Source: Bremia lactucae
Lineage: Eukaryota > Oomycota > Peronosporomycetes > Peronosporales > Peronosporaceae
Length of the DNA: 44,941 nucleotides
Assembly (NCBI RefSeq): GCF_004359215.1
Contig: NC_090613.1
Location: 2,141,247-2,186,187 of the forward strand
Direction: 5' to 3'
Each line of letters opens with the position of its first letter. The first letter of the stretch is position 1. Positions 1-9,640 of this stretch are shown here, one piece after another. Position numbers and translations under genes: made by a program. The notes beneath the pieces are model-generated. The model was not told the origin of the DNA and made no database searches. It saw only the letters and a program-made list of their open reading frames with translations.

Positions 1-780
1 ACACATAGCCTACAGCATATGCAATGTCTGGACGCGTTGCAGTCATCAGGTGCATTAAAGCACCTACTGCTTCTCGAAATGGAGCATCCACCTTGGTTGC
101 ATCCTTGCTTGGGAGAAGTCGAGAGCTTAAATCAACCGGGCTGACGGTGGCCTTGCACTTACTCATGCCGAAACGCTTGAGAATGTCATTGACATAGCGT
201 CGCTGACACATGGTGATACTACCACCAGGTCCGTCCACCAATTCGATGCCCAACACAAATGTACACTTGTCGCTGTCGGTCATCTCGAAACGCAACTTAA
301 GTTCGATCTTCGTGCGCGCAATGAGTTCCGCTGAGCTTCCTGTCACCAGGACGTCATCCACGTAAACCAGAAGAAGTAGACAAAGACCATCCACAAGTTT
401 AATGTATAGAGATGGGTCAAATGCCGATGCTTGAAATCCAATTGAGCGCACAAATTCATGGAAAGTCTCGTTCCAAACTCGTGAAGCTTGCTTGAGACCG
501 TAGATCGCCTTTACCAATTCCAAGCAGTCAAAGTCACCATCCATCTCAACACCTTCTGGAATGACACACTGAATACTTGTTCTTTCATGACTCCACACAG
601 GAACTATAACTACGTCCAGTTGGTCAAGTGGCCAGTCGAAGTACTTTGTGATTGCAATAACCATGCGTAAAGTCACGTACTTTACCACCGGTGAGAAAGT
701 CTCCGTGTAGTTGATGCCGTATTGCTGATCATCTTGGAAAGTTGCAGGTAATGAATTGGTCAAGAGCACTAGCTGGCAAA
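1..780 (-). pseudogene. Ty1/copia reverse transcriptase, C-terminal part (copia A)
   Basis: Read on the minus strand, this stretch translates to the palm and connection part of a copia RT. I see a YTETFSPVVK block (about 700-740), YGLKQASRVWNETF (about 455-510), the catalytic LVYVDDVLVTGSS (about 325-365) and RPDIAYAVG at the window edge. The DVV...YVDD spacing is normal for Ty1/copia. The N-terminal fingers are absent beyond about 770, where sequence of another copia copy starts, and the 3' end leaves the window. It is more diverged from copia B and C than those are from each other, so it is probably a separate family. Non-autonomous fragment. Confidence 0.85.
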
Positions 781-790
781 ATGCAAAGTA

Positions 791-1315
791 AATATATTTA
801 AGGAGAGTAGAAATGTACTCAAGAATCACTTGACCGTCTTCGACCTTTTCGCGTACAAAATGGTATCTAATGTCTATGTGCTTGGTCCGCTTGTGCTACT
901 GCGGATTCTTCGCCAGTGCAATCGAGCCTTGGTTATCTTCAAAAATCTTGACAGCGGTATCCGACGATATCTCGCCCACTCACACAGAAACGTCTTGAGC
1001 CATATTGCTTCTTGCGTAGCCTCTGACAATGCCACGTATTCAGCTTCCGTAGATGATAGTGCCACCGTACGCTGTTTCTTGCTCTTCCAGCTGATACACC
1101 CGCCGCTCATCATCAAAAATGCATAACCGCTTGTGCTTCTTCGCGACATCGTATCTCCGGCCCAGTTCACATCCGAAATCCTTGCAGTCCATCATGAGTT
1201 GCTGTTTGAAATTCGATGCCGTGCATCCTAGTGCCTTGGATATACCGAAAGACTCTTTTTCAGCGCTTGCCAGTGTGTTGGGCATGGGTATGCCGCGAAT
1301 TGGCTGAGCACTCCA
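791..1315 (-). pseudogene. Ty1/copia RNase H domain (copia B)
   Basis: Minus-strand reading gives the copia RNase H signature: a DWAGD-like NWAGD block, RRSTSGYAF, then ALSSTEAEYVALSEA (around 1045-1090) and a TKHIDIRYHFVRE tail (around 820-870). The first catalytic Asp region (near 1165) reads NWAGD where VDWAGD is usual. At least one frameshift separates the 1040-1285 part from the 874-1170 part, and an in-frame stop precedes the TKHID block. It follows directly from the copia B RT, so both belong to one decayed polyprotein. The 5' neighbour on the minus strand is the RT at 1316-2344. Confidence 0.85.
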
Positions 1316-2350
1316 ACTGACGCGTGCCGACCATAAGGTACATCAGGCAGCCAATAGCATTTCGATACGGCACACCGGCCATAGTGTCGCTGTGCTTGCA
1401 TCCTCCTTCGCACATGGACTTGGTAAGCTTGAGTCCTGGGTCTTGAGGCGTTCTGACGGGTTTATGTTTTCCATGTTAAACTTGGTCAAAATATCGCATG
1501 CGAACTTGGTTTGCCGCATCGTCAGAGTCCCGATCGTAGTCTTGCTCGATATCAATTCCAAGAAAGAACTTGAGTTGGCCCAAATCCGTCATTTCAAATC
1601 GTTGGCTGAGTGCTTGCTTGGTTTCTTAAAACATCTTGCTGGTACTCCTAGCCAAGATTACATCGTCGACGTAGAGCGCGACGAAAATCATGTTTTTGTC
1701 ATCCCGCTTCATGTACACGCAGTGATCGGATTCACACTTCGTGAACTTCAGTCCCAGCATAAAGTCATCAATGGTCTTGTTCCACATGCGGGGCGATTGC
1801 TTTATCCCGTACAGTGACCGTTGTAACTTGCATACATAGTCAGGATTGGCCATATTCGTAAGCCATCAGGCTGCGCCATGTAGATATCCTCATCGAGCTG
1901 GCCGTTTAGAAATGCTGTCTTCACATCCATCTGATGGACCGCGAGTCCGTACTTGGTAGCCAGACTGAGAAAGATCCCGATCGACGCAAACTTGGCCACA
2001 GGCGCAAACGTTTCTTCATAGTCGATGCCAAACTTCTGTGCAAAGCCTTTGGCCACTAGACGCGCCTTGTATCGCTCGACTTCACCAGCTTGATTTTCCT
2101 TGACGCGAAACGCCCACCGATTGCCGATTGCCTTGCGTCCTTTCGGAAGAGGTACTAGCGTCCAGGTCCCGTTCTTTTGTACCGACTCCATTTCCAAGTC
2201 GCATGCTTCCTTCCATTTGCTGCGTCGTTGGATTCCATCGCCGACTTGAATGAAGTCGGCATTTCTCTCACTGAATCCACAATGTACGCAGCCTCGAAGT
2301 CTTGAGCTGTGGCTGACATTTCTTCGAGCGATCGACTTGGTCATTTAGGC
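1316..2350 (-). pseudogene. Ty1/copia reverse transcriptase (copia B)
   Basis: Minus-strand translation shows an almost complete copia RT in three frames: ALEMESVQKNGTW-like start, KARLVAKGFAQKFGIDYEETFAP and MDVKTAFLNGQLDEDIYM (1890-2170), then [13 protein letters not shown] and the catalytic [10 protein letters not shown] (about 1635-1830), then a SSKTTIGTLTMRQTKFACDIL thumb/connection part (1343-1561). Frameshifts near 1830, 1625 and 1345 break it, so no full polymerase can be made. It is close in sequence to copia C (3316-3911 plus 9641-10320), which serves as its alignment partner. Confidence 0.9.
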
Positions 2351-2660
2351 CTTGGTACTTCAGTCGCCTTTTCGAGCGATTGGGTTTGCTACGGAAGACC
2401 GGAGAGGACACTTGGGAGGTAGATGGTAAATTGAAAAGTAATTGGACACTTGAGAGGTACATGGGAAAATGAAAACTAATTGATTCTTGGGGCTTACACT
2501 TCTAATTCTTTATATCACTCATTTCTACGAAGTCTAATTTACTATATTATATATAAGTACATGCCATGCTAAATCGCGGTTTGAGTTGGACCGGTTTAGG
2601 TTGTGTATATTACCTGAAATCCATAACCCCCAGCAAACTTCAGATTTTTATCAGTAGACT
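2351..2660. other. Non-coding stretch where the copia B integrase core should be
   Basis: On the minus strand a short RSKRRLKYQGL linker remnant (2340-2400) leads into AT-rich sequence with no recognisable copia domain. Integrase N-terminal sequence restarts at about 2660. The middle of the integrase is therefore replaced by about 260 bp of other sequence, including the tandem repeat at 2406-2481. It could be a deletion scar or a small unclassified insertion. Confidence 0.5.
2406..2481. repeat. Imperfect 38-bp tandem duplication (2 copies)
   Basis: Two adjacent 38-bp units (2406-2443 and 2444-2481) both begin GGACACTTG and end AACTAATT/AAGTAATT, with about five substitutions between them. 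It sits inside the stretch that replaces the copia B integrase core. Function unknown; probably a local duplication. Confidence 0.7.
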
Positions 2661-3315
2661 TTCGATGCAAAAGTGTAATTTTTCGTCGATGAATTTGACG
2701 TAATAACGCTAACCACCAAAGGTTGAGGTTTTCATTAGTCCACATACATCACTGTGAATAACTTGGAGTAGTTGTTTGGCAAGATTAGTGGATGACTTTG
2801 TAAAATTCACTTTCGTCTGCTTACCAAGTGCGCATCCGTTGGATAACTCCTACTGGAACACCGACTTCATGTTGATGCCAGTGGCGTAATCCTTTTTGTG
2901 ATGGTATCCAAGCCACCATGGCTAATGTGACCAAGTCGAAGCTGCCAGAGGTACGACGTGATGTCCCCATGGTACCCAACGAACTTGTCGCATTAGCCTC
3001 GTCCATCAGAATTTACGTCATGCACAACTTAAGCAAACGCTTACCTTCGCGAACACCAAGTTCCCGGCGTTTACCCTTTGCTTCAGTAAAGGAATTGTCT
3101 CGCGACCGGCGCAACAACAACATCCTTGGTAAAGCGGCTAACTGAAAACAAATTTCGCGATAGCTTCGAAAGGTGCCATACTGATTTAAGCAGCCCTTCT
3201 TAATTCCGCGGGGAGTTGCAATTGACTTGACAATATCGCCTCTTCCCACGGCCTGAACTACGCCATCGTCGGCGAGATGCACGTCCACCGGAGAAATAAC
3301 CTTGTAATTCTTCAT
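2661..3315 (-). pseudogene. Ty1/copia gag-pre-integrase and start of integrase (copia B)
   Basis: Minus-strand frames give a VHLADDGVVQAVGRGDIV block (about 3240-3290), a KGKR..GVREGKRLLKL stretch (3020-3080), the GCALGKQTKVNF zinc-region remnant (about 2800-2830) and LQVIHSDVCGLM (about 2735-2765). The last is the region of the first catalytic Asp of the copia integrase. Several frameshifts and stops (for example right after TFGG near 2710). The first part equals the protease/integrase linker of copia C at 11091-11400. It lies 5' of the copia B RT in the correct order. Confidence 0.75.
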
Positions 3316-3911
3316 TTACTTTTTTGATAGTGCCACCGTGGTCGGCCGCAAATTGGCCAAGCACTTCTATTGCTGCAGCGAGATCCGGGCGTGTGCCGAC
3401 CATAAGGAACATCAGGCAGCCAACAGCATTTCGATACGGGACACCAATCATTGTTTCGCTGTGTTTGCATCCCCCTTCGCACATGTACTTAATCAGCTTG
3501 AGTCCTGGATCTTGAGGTCTCCTGACGGGCTTGCAGTATTCCATCTTGAACTTGATCAAAATGTCATTAGCGAGCTTGGTCTGCCGCATTGTTAATGCTT
3601 CGATCTTGGTGTTTTGTTCGACTTCAATCCCGAGAAAGAATTTGTGTTGGCCCATATCCGTCATCTCAAACCGGTGGCTAGAGAGCTTGCTTGGTTTCTT
3701 ACCATCATCGCATGACAGGTGGGAGCCTCGGTCCAAAGCATCCTGTTAGTACTACTAGCCAAAATCAGATCGACGACGTAGAGTGCAATGAAGATAATGC
3801 ATTGACCATAACGCTTCACACATACGTAGAGATCAGAATCGCACTTCTGAAAATCCAGTCCCAGCACTAAATCATCGATGGTGTTGTACCACGTGCAGGG
3901 GCGACTGCTTC
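3316..3911 (-). pseudogene. Ty1/copia RT, C-terminal half (copia C, distal piece)
   Basis: Minus-strand reading starts at the E1 LTR edge with TWYNTIDDLVLGLDFQKCDSD, runs through the catalytic IALYVVDLILASS (about 3760-3800; the usual YVDD reads YVVD) and KFFLGIEVEQNT, to RPDLAAAIEVLGQFAADH near 3340. The Asp to Val change in the active site means this copy cannot be catalytic. Its N-terminal half is at 9641-10320 on the other side of gypsy E1, so one RT gene was split by that insertion. At 3315 it abuts copia B. Confidence 0.85.
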
Positions 3912-4391
3912 TGTAATGGGGCACACATTTGTTGGTGTACCGTTGTTGTGGTAATTTACTTTATACATAAAATACCCTTTTGTTCTTTTTAAAAAATAGG
4001 TGTAACTAAAATACCATTCATTATGGCTAACATATGTGGCAACCGCCAGATATAAATCTGGCAGCCGAAATCTTTTTAAATTAGCTAGGGTAAGGTTTTA
4101 TATTTAGATAAGTAAAAAAGTTCAGTCCCCCTTTTGATCTTAAAGCGTCTAAAGCCTTCCTAAGGCTTGCGCATTGATCTGTGAGAGATAGAAGCCTTTC
4201 TAAGGTACATACTGTCGGGCACTATTTGCCATTGGTTCTACGAACCCCTGAATCCCTTGAACTAGATTTCACTAAGCTTAAATAGCTTCTACGACCCCCT
4301 GAAATGTAGAACTTGTTAGCTCTATAGTTTTAAGAGACTCTTTGAGTCTAAAGCCTTCCTCTGACTTAAGGAGCGAGGTAGCTCCGCTACA
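3912..4391 (+). repeat. LTR 1: 5' LTR of gypsy E1
   Basis: It starts TGTAATGGGG and ends TCCGCTACA, about 480 bp, followed after two bases by a primer-binding site. Near copies are at 7119 and 9161, and an inverted partial copy at 14687-14837. It contains a hairpin (4045-4062) around a TATAAAT motif, GCCAGAT-ATAA-ATCTGGC, which is a plausible core promoter. Termini are imperfect inverted repeats of the TGTAA...TTACA type shared by the other gypsy families here. Confidence 0.85.
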
Positions 4392-4393
4392 CC

Positions 4394-4411
4394 TGGTAGC
4401 ACTCGTAGTCA
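4394..4411 (+). other. Primer-binding site of gypsy E1
   Basis: TGGTAGCACTCGTAGTC begins two bases after the LTR end. The leading TGG pairs with the CCA 3' end of a tRNA, as expected for minus-strand priming. The same motif with one extra T follows the 5' LTR of gypsy A at 15320, which supports a functional site rather than chance. The tRNA identity cannot be settled here. Confidence 0.65.
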
Positions 4412-4451
4412 ATCTACGCCTCAGTTTTTATAAGACGAAGCATTCACTGAA

Positions 4452-5570
4452 ATGGAAACGTTTTTAAAACTGTCAGAGGCGCAACGCACAGCGTATGACA
4501 ACCTTGAAACTTTATTTGGGCTTGAACATAATGCGTTTACAATTTCTTATGGACCAGAGGTTCTGCATCCAAGGCTTGAAGCCTTCATGCGATATGAAGC
4601 CTCCCTGATCGGCCAGGTACAAGATCACGTGGCGGCATCTGTGCCAACTCGGTACATTTCTGAACCTGATTCAGAGCCTAAGACTCGCCCTCTTTTTGTC
4701 AATGTGAAGACATTTGAGGGTAAAGAGGGAGAAACCTAATTTTCTGGATTGAGCAGATTGAGATGTCCATTGACTCGCCTTGTTTTTAACAGAACGGCTA
4801 AAACGGCTGTGGCCATTTCCAAACTCGGAGGTAGAGCCATGGATTGGGCACTCTCGTGCAACACGTCCATAAACGACGCGTTTACTCTTTTTCCCTCATG
4901 AAATTCGCTGAAACAACAAATAACCAGCATGTTTGAACCGCGTGATCAGGCTTTTCGCATGCGAGCACGGCTCCTAGCGACTCGACAGGGTAAACGAGCC
5001 CTAGGGGACTTTGTCCAGGAGTTGATAACCCTCATTGCATCTATGCATCAAGACCCGGTGCAAGAAGCACTTGTCGTAACAGTCTTTATGGGGGTCTCAA
5101 TGAGGGCGTTGCCCGGACGGAATTATTCGAAGAGGCATTTGTCATAGCGCTACGCGCTGAGTTCGACTTTAAGTCTGCTCGTGTTAGCACCCTCTTTACC
5201 GAACAAGCTCTTCGAGCACATGGGTACCGTCTAATAGACCGGAACCCATGGATCTAAGCCTCGTTGAGGAAGGAGAAGAAGCACTTCAAGCTGTGGAACA
5301 GCATAAGTACGTCTGTAGATGTTATATGTGCGGAAGCACGAAACATTTTACGTCCGGCCTGCCCCCTATGCAATACGCGTAAAGCTCGAAAGAGCATCAA
5401 TTCTGACCTATATTAAAAATCTGGTACGGTGCGGAAAAACGTTGACACCCATTAATTGCGGAACGCCCTACTGGGGAAGACTTGGTGAGAGTAAACAGGA
5501 CCTAGCCCCAATTAGCTCGGTGAGAAATGACACGGGGCGCGAGCACAAGCCTGGCTTGTTAGTCGCTTAG
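4452..5570 (+). pseudogene. Gypsy E1 gag
   Basis: The first ORF begins [16 protein letters not shown] (4452-4739). After a frameshift the capsid-like part follows: KLGGRAMDWAL (about 4820), MFEPRDQAFRMRARLLATRQGKR (4929 on), then ELFEEAFVIALRAEFDF in another frame (about 5115). The SKLGGRAMDWAL...F..LRA pattern is the usual gypsy gag capsid. A Cys-containing C-terminal remnant near 5310-5400 may be a degraded zinc knuckle. The inverted copy at 13555-14686 has nearly the same protein, which helps place the frameshifts. Not translatable as one protein. Confidence 0.8.
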
Positions 5571-5584
5571 GCGACTGTGAAGGG

Positions 5585-5880
5585 TTTGATAAGCCATGAT
5601 CAATTTTAATTGACTCAGGAGCGTCTTGCAGTTATGCTCGACGTCTTTCCCTTCACTAAAATCAACAATATGTTGAGGCGTCTAAGGCGCATGAAAGTGA
5701 TACAATCACTGTTCGCTTAGCGACTAGGACTCGTGTCGCTGTTCCTAAAGTTCCGTTGAACTTAGGTATGATCTGGACTTTGACAGTGTGGAACGCTGTC
5801 TCGTCCTTGATTTGGATCCGATATATGATCTCATCCTTGCTATGGCCTGGCTTAAAGGCCACGGGTCATAGATTTATTAG
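5585..5880 (+). pseudogene. Gypsy E1 aspartic protease
   Basis: Retropepsin-like sequence: LIDSGASCSYARR (about 5608-5650, catalytic Asp in DSGAS) and, about 200 bp later, YDLILAMAWLKGHG (about 5823-5865), the second conserved strand before the protease end. Frameshifts and a stop lie between. The inverted homologue is at 13150-13480 (DSGSS). It sits between gag and RT as in all Ty3/gypsy pol genes. Confidence 0.75.
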
Positions 5881-6769
5881 AGGTCTAAGACCTTAAGCCC
5901 AACGCGCAATGTTCCTAGCAAAGTTTTGGCGAGTCATGAATCCACCTTTTCTAGGCAACAAAAGCGCTCTTGGCGCGAATTACTGACAGAGTCTGTTAGT
6001 CTTTTAGACATCGGAATGTCCGAGTTAATAAACTCCAATGTTGTAAACGTTAATTCCAAGCCCGACTTTAAAAAAGGGGGTGAACCGGCACGTACTACGT
6101 CGAGTGACATTCGTTGAAATAACGATTCACTGAATGCTGAAAGCATTGTAGGCCTAAGGTCGAGTCATTAAGGGTGTAGTATCCCTGAATACGTGGAGTG
6201 GCACCTCTAAGTCCACCGTGTGTGGTCGGTTGAGGTGGCATGTCAGTAATGACACTATTGGCGGGTCGCCAGGGAATTTCAAGTCAAGCCCTTCTAATGC
6301 ACGTGTAGTGAAACGTAAGCAGTCACTGGACAAGGAAGCTGAATTACATACTCCTCGTTGGATGTCGAATTTGACACAATGTCTGGTATAGACCCAATAC
6401 AGGCTGAAAAATTCGGGGGCGTGAATGTCCCGGCCTCTAAGAGGCGTATAGTCAGTACTTCGAGACACGGAAGACGCGAAGCGTCCGTACCCTCACAAAG
6501 TGGTACGAGCGAGCAATTGCATACAATTGCATACGCTTGTAAAGGGTGTACCGGTAACATCGAGAGAGAAGTTAGCCTTGCGGCAATCCCTTCTTTACAT
6601 GCTCTTTTAGAGCTATACCAAAGGTCTATTGATGAGTGCGGCCGAGCCTTAAAGGCTGGCGACTTATCTGAGATGGTGGTCATTCGACCAACGATTGATT
6701 AAACTCATCGTCGCTTCTGGACGAAGCTGTCCTGAAGGACACAAAAGCTGCGCTTAGTGCGCGGTGTGG
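5881..6769 (+). pseudogene. Gypsy E1 protease-RT spacer, including a 114-codon ORF
   Basis: No catalytic domain is visible. One ORF at 6358-6702 contains IEREVSLAAIPSLHALLELY and a following Asp/Glu-rich helix. The same protein sequence is recognisable, inverted and broken, at about 12360-12660, so this is a conserved part of the element's polyprotein rather than chance. It probably corresponds to the linker between protease and RT seen in long gypsy pol genes. Confidence 0.5.
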
Positions 6770-7115
6770 ATCATCAATCCTTCAAGATCCTACGGATCCA
6801 TTCAATTCCTTAAGGAATTTCAAGATGAGGTATGTACCTATCCACCATCCGTTTTTTTTCGGATATAGGTGTCCATCTTGAAATTGACTTGGTTCCTGGA
6901 ACCAAACCTGTGTCACACGACAGTGGCCTTTACCAAAGGAACAGTGTGACGTCATTGACGATTTCATACGTGCTAAGGACGAGGCTGAAATGGTGGAGAG
7001 AGCAAATCTCCCCATTCGACACTGGTATTTGTGTCAAAAAGCCAAATGGTAAATGGCGCATTGCACATGCTTATAATAAGCGTAATACTGCCACTATACT
7101 AGCCCTCCCCCCCCC
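6770..7115 (+). pseudogene. Gypsy E1 RT, N-terminal fragment
   Basis: Recognisable pieces are EIDLVPGTK (about 6878-6905), PLPKEQCDVIDDF in a second frame (about 6925-6965) and CVKKPNGKWRIAHAYNKRNTAT (7030-7098), which is the conserved K-PNG-WR-V-D-Y-LN region of gypsy RT. The protein stops at a run of C residues (7105-7115) immediately before LTR 2, so fingers are kept and the palm with its YxDD is gone. Confidence 0.8.
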
Positions 7116-7118
7116 ATT

Positions 7119-7605
7119 TGTTAATGGTGCACATATCGGTTCGAGAACCGTTCTTGTGGTACATTTACTTTATGGGTACAATCCCCTTTTATCTAATTTT
7201 AAAACATTTAGTTACTTAAATCCCATCTATTATGGGTAACAAATGTGGTGGCCGCCAGATATAAATCTGGCTGCCGAAATCTAATTTTAAATTAGCTAGG
7301 GTAAGGTTCTAGATTAAATAATCAAATAAAGTGCAGTTTTCCTTTTGATCTTAAAGCGTTAAATGCCTTCCTAAGGCTTGCACATTGATCTGTAAGAGAT
7401 AGAAGCCTTTCTAAGGTATATACTCTTGGGCACTAGTTGCCACTTGGTTCTACGAACCCCTGAATCCCTTGAACTAGGATTCATTAAGCTTTAAAAGCTT
7501 GTGCGACTCCCTGATTTGTTAAACCCATTATTTCTATACGACTAAGAGACTGTTTGAGTCTATAAGTCTGCCTCTACAGGCTACACTCCGCTCTGTGTCA
7601 ACGGT
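7119..7605 (+). repeat. LTR 2: internal LTR copy inside gypsy E1
   Basis: Starts TGTTAATGGTGCAC and follows LTR 1 and LTR 3 along its length, including the GCCAGAT-ATAA-ATCTGGC hairpin (7254-7271). The right end is degraded (about 7590-7605) and no primer-binding site follows. It joins RT N-terminal sequence on the left to integrase C-terminal sequence on the right, so it marks either a second insertion plus deletion or an LTR-LTR recombination product. Confidence 0.75.
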
Positions 7606-8165
7606 CTCACCCACCCGCGCGTTCTGTAACGAGACCACTGCGTAGCTCAGGGCTTGGAGGAGGAGAATTAGCCGATAGGCTTGCTGATATCCGCCCTGTT
7701 ACCATTCGGAAACAGTAAGGAAGTTTCTCGCGACGCGATATAGTGTGTTAAGACATGTACGTGACACGATGGCTGATAGCGAAGACAAACAAAAAGAACA
7801 CGCAGATGCGAAAATCAGAAGCTGTATAAGAAAAATTATGCGGTCGGAAGCCGAGCTTTACTTTTTAACGCTAAAAATCTACCTACTAACTTGGTTTCCG
7901 CGATCTGTAAGACCAAATTCCGCCTGCGCTTTATTGGACCATTTACGGTCGTGGCCAAGAAGGGCCGTGCCGCCTACTGCTGCATCCGCACCATGATGTC
8001 CAGCTGGTCCTCTAAACGAAGTTGCTGACGATCCAGCATCGAAATACGGTTTTGGACCGTCTCATAAGCCCTTACCCCGAGCAAGGCCCTCGCGAAGAAG
8101 TAGCACCTCGTGCTTTAGAGCATTAAATGCTTCCGTCGAGATTTCGGCCCCTCCGGCACTGCTTG
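7606..8165 (+). pseudogene. Gypsy E1 integrase C-terminal (GPF/Y) module
   Basis: Reading frames contain MADSEDKQKEHADA (from about 7769), then in the next frame LLFNAKNLPTNLV and KFRLRFIGPFTVVAKKGRAAY (about 7910-7975), the GPF/Y module that follows the gypsy integrase core. The HHCC zinc-binding part and the DDE core are absent on the left. Frameshifts separate the pieces. Confidence 0.8.
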
Positions 8166-8184
8166 ATGTGCGAGGGAACCTTCA

Positions 8185-8490
8185 GTTACGGTGGAGAAAT
8201 TTCTAAAGCGACGCCATCGTAAGGGCCAATACCAGTATCTGGTGAAGTGGCTGGGGTACCCCTCTTCTGAAAGCTCTTGGGAGTTTGAGGTACCTCTTCG
8301 GCAAGATTGCCCGTACGCCGTTGATATTTTTCAGCGCCAAGGCTCAACTTGCGTCAAACGACGCTTCCCATCAGTAGGAATGGGGATGGGTGGATCTATC
8401 GCCTCAGTGTGGCTTCGATCCATGGTCGCACGGGCAACCGAAGCACTGAAGTATTGGCAGGCCTATCCTAATTTTGTGGCATAAATTGGC
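8185..8490 (+). pseudogene. Gypsy E1 chromodomain
   Basis: [20 protein letters not shown] (8189-8250) followed by [12 protein letters not shown] is a chromodomain: initial Val-Glu-Lys strand, YLVKW, and the SWE aromatic cage motif. In chromoviruses this domain is fused to the integrase C-terminus and directs integration to marked chromatin. The ORF then runs on into non-homologous sequence and stops at 8484. Confidence 0.85.
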
Positions 8491-9160
8491 GGACGATAAA
8501 TAAATCAAACGAAGCGCCGTTTTTCCTTTTGATTCGTTTGAAAACAGAACGATCAAATTTCCCTCATTGAAGTCGCCGGAGCGCCACGGGCCAGATCACG
8601 CAAACGCGTCAGATACTGACCTCGTGTCAAAGGTATCGCTCATAAAGAGCGTCGCGAGCAGCGATTTCCTCCGGCGTTTTTTTTTTGGTCCGGAGGTTGA
8701 GATGGTCAAGCTGCGACCCGTGATCTCTGTGAGATGCTCTTCCACACTAAGCGGAGTGAATCAGTATTCAATGTGAGCTTTTGCTCTCGCTAGCCTTGCA
8801 GCTCGACGACAAGTTTGTTTCTCTATGAGGATTGCCCGCTCTTGCGCCTTATCGAGCGGATTCGTGATGATATTGGACTCATGGTTCGGCGTTCGGTGCA
8901 AGCGACACCACGTTCTGGGAACGGATTTGGAGCACGGCGAGACTCGTCTACACGCCAAGGCGTATATGAGTGAGGCTCTTCTGCTCCTTCCTCCGATGGA
9001 GTGTGACTCATATAGTCCACCTGCAACTCATCATCGGGGGGGAGTAGCTAGGAGTCGGTTAGACAGAGGAATGCAAAACACAACCAAAAGGTTAGTCCAA
9101 CCTCAACGAGGAAATGAGTTGAATGTTGTAACTTAGTGTCAACAGTCTGATGAGGGAGGG
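8491..9160. other. 3' internal region of gypsy E1 with polypurine tract
   Basis: No pol domain is seen on the plus strand; the 103-codon ORF at 8825-9136 has no recognisable features. On the minus strand there are broken frames with charged, helix-like text (KAQERAILIEKQTCRRAARL near 8800-8870; KKTPEEIAARDALYERY near 8630-8680), in the same relative place as the antisense ORFs of gypsy A and B. A purine run TGATGAGGGAGGG (9149-9160) directly before LTR 3 is the polypurine tract. Confidence 0.45.
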
Positions 9161-9640
9161 TGTAATGGGCACACATCGGTCGGTGAACCGTTGTTGTGGT
9201 ACATTTACTTTATACGTAAAATACCCTTTTGCTCTATTTAATAATAGGTTATTACTAAAATTCCATTTATTATGGGTAAAATATGTGGCAGCTACCAGAT
9301 ATAAATCTGGCGGCCGAAATCTTTTTTAAATTAGCTAAGATTTTCGATATAGATAAGTAAATAAAGTTCGGTCCTCCTTTTGATCTTAAAGCCTCTAGTG
9401 CCTTCCTAAGGCTTGCGCATTGATCTGTGAAAGATAGAAGCCTTTCTAAGGTACATACTCTCGGGCACTAGTTGCCGATTGGTCCTACGAGCCCCTGAAT
9501 CCCTTGAACTAGGATTCACTAAGCTTCAATAGCTTGTACGACTCCCTGAGTTATTTAACCTATTAGTTCTATAGAGAAAAAGAGACTCTTTGAGTCTTTA
9601 AGTCTTCCTCTGACTTAATGAGCGAGGTAGCCCCGCTAAC
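9161..9640 (+). repeat. LTR 3: 3' LTR of gypsy E1
   Basis: Starts TGTAATGGGC right after the polypurine tract and ends at CCCCGCTAA, where the copia C RT resumes. Sequence follows LTR 1 closely but with many substitutions and a changed right end (CTAAC instead of CTACA), so the insertion is not recent. Confidence 0.85.

Larger units (their letters stand above)
3912..9640 (+). mobile_element. Ty3/gypsy chromodomain retrotransposon E1 (decayed, internally deleted)
   Basis: The element is bounded by a 5' LTR (3912-4391) and a 3' LTR (9161-9640) in the same orientation. Internal order on the plus strand is primer-binding site, gag, protease, spacer, RT N-terminus, a third LTR (7119-7605), integrase C-terminus, chromodomain, 3' region and polypurine tract. 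The RT catalytic core, RNase H and integrase core are missing. It is inserted into a copia RT: flanking copia sequence continues on both sides, about 14 nt of the copia gene is missing at the site, and I see no clean target-site duplication. Confidence 0.8.

Noticed and set aside
4736..4930. Minus-strand ORF inside gypsy E1 gag
   Set aside because: It is the complement of recognisable gag capsid text and is mirrored in the inverted E2 copy.
8825..9136. 103-codon plus-strand ORF as an env-like gene of E1
   Set aside because: No signal peptide, membrane segment or other supporting feature; sequence is not conserved in the other families here.
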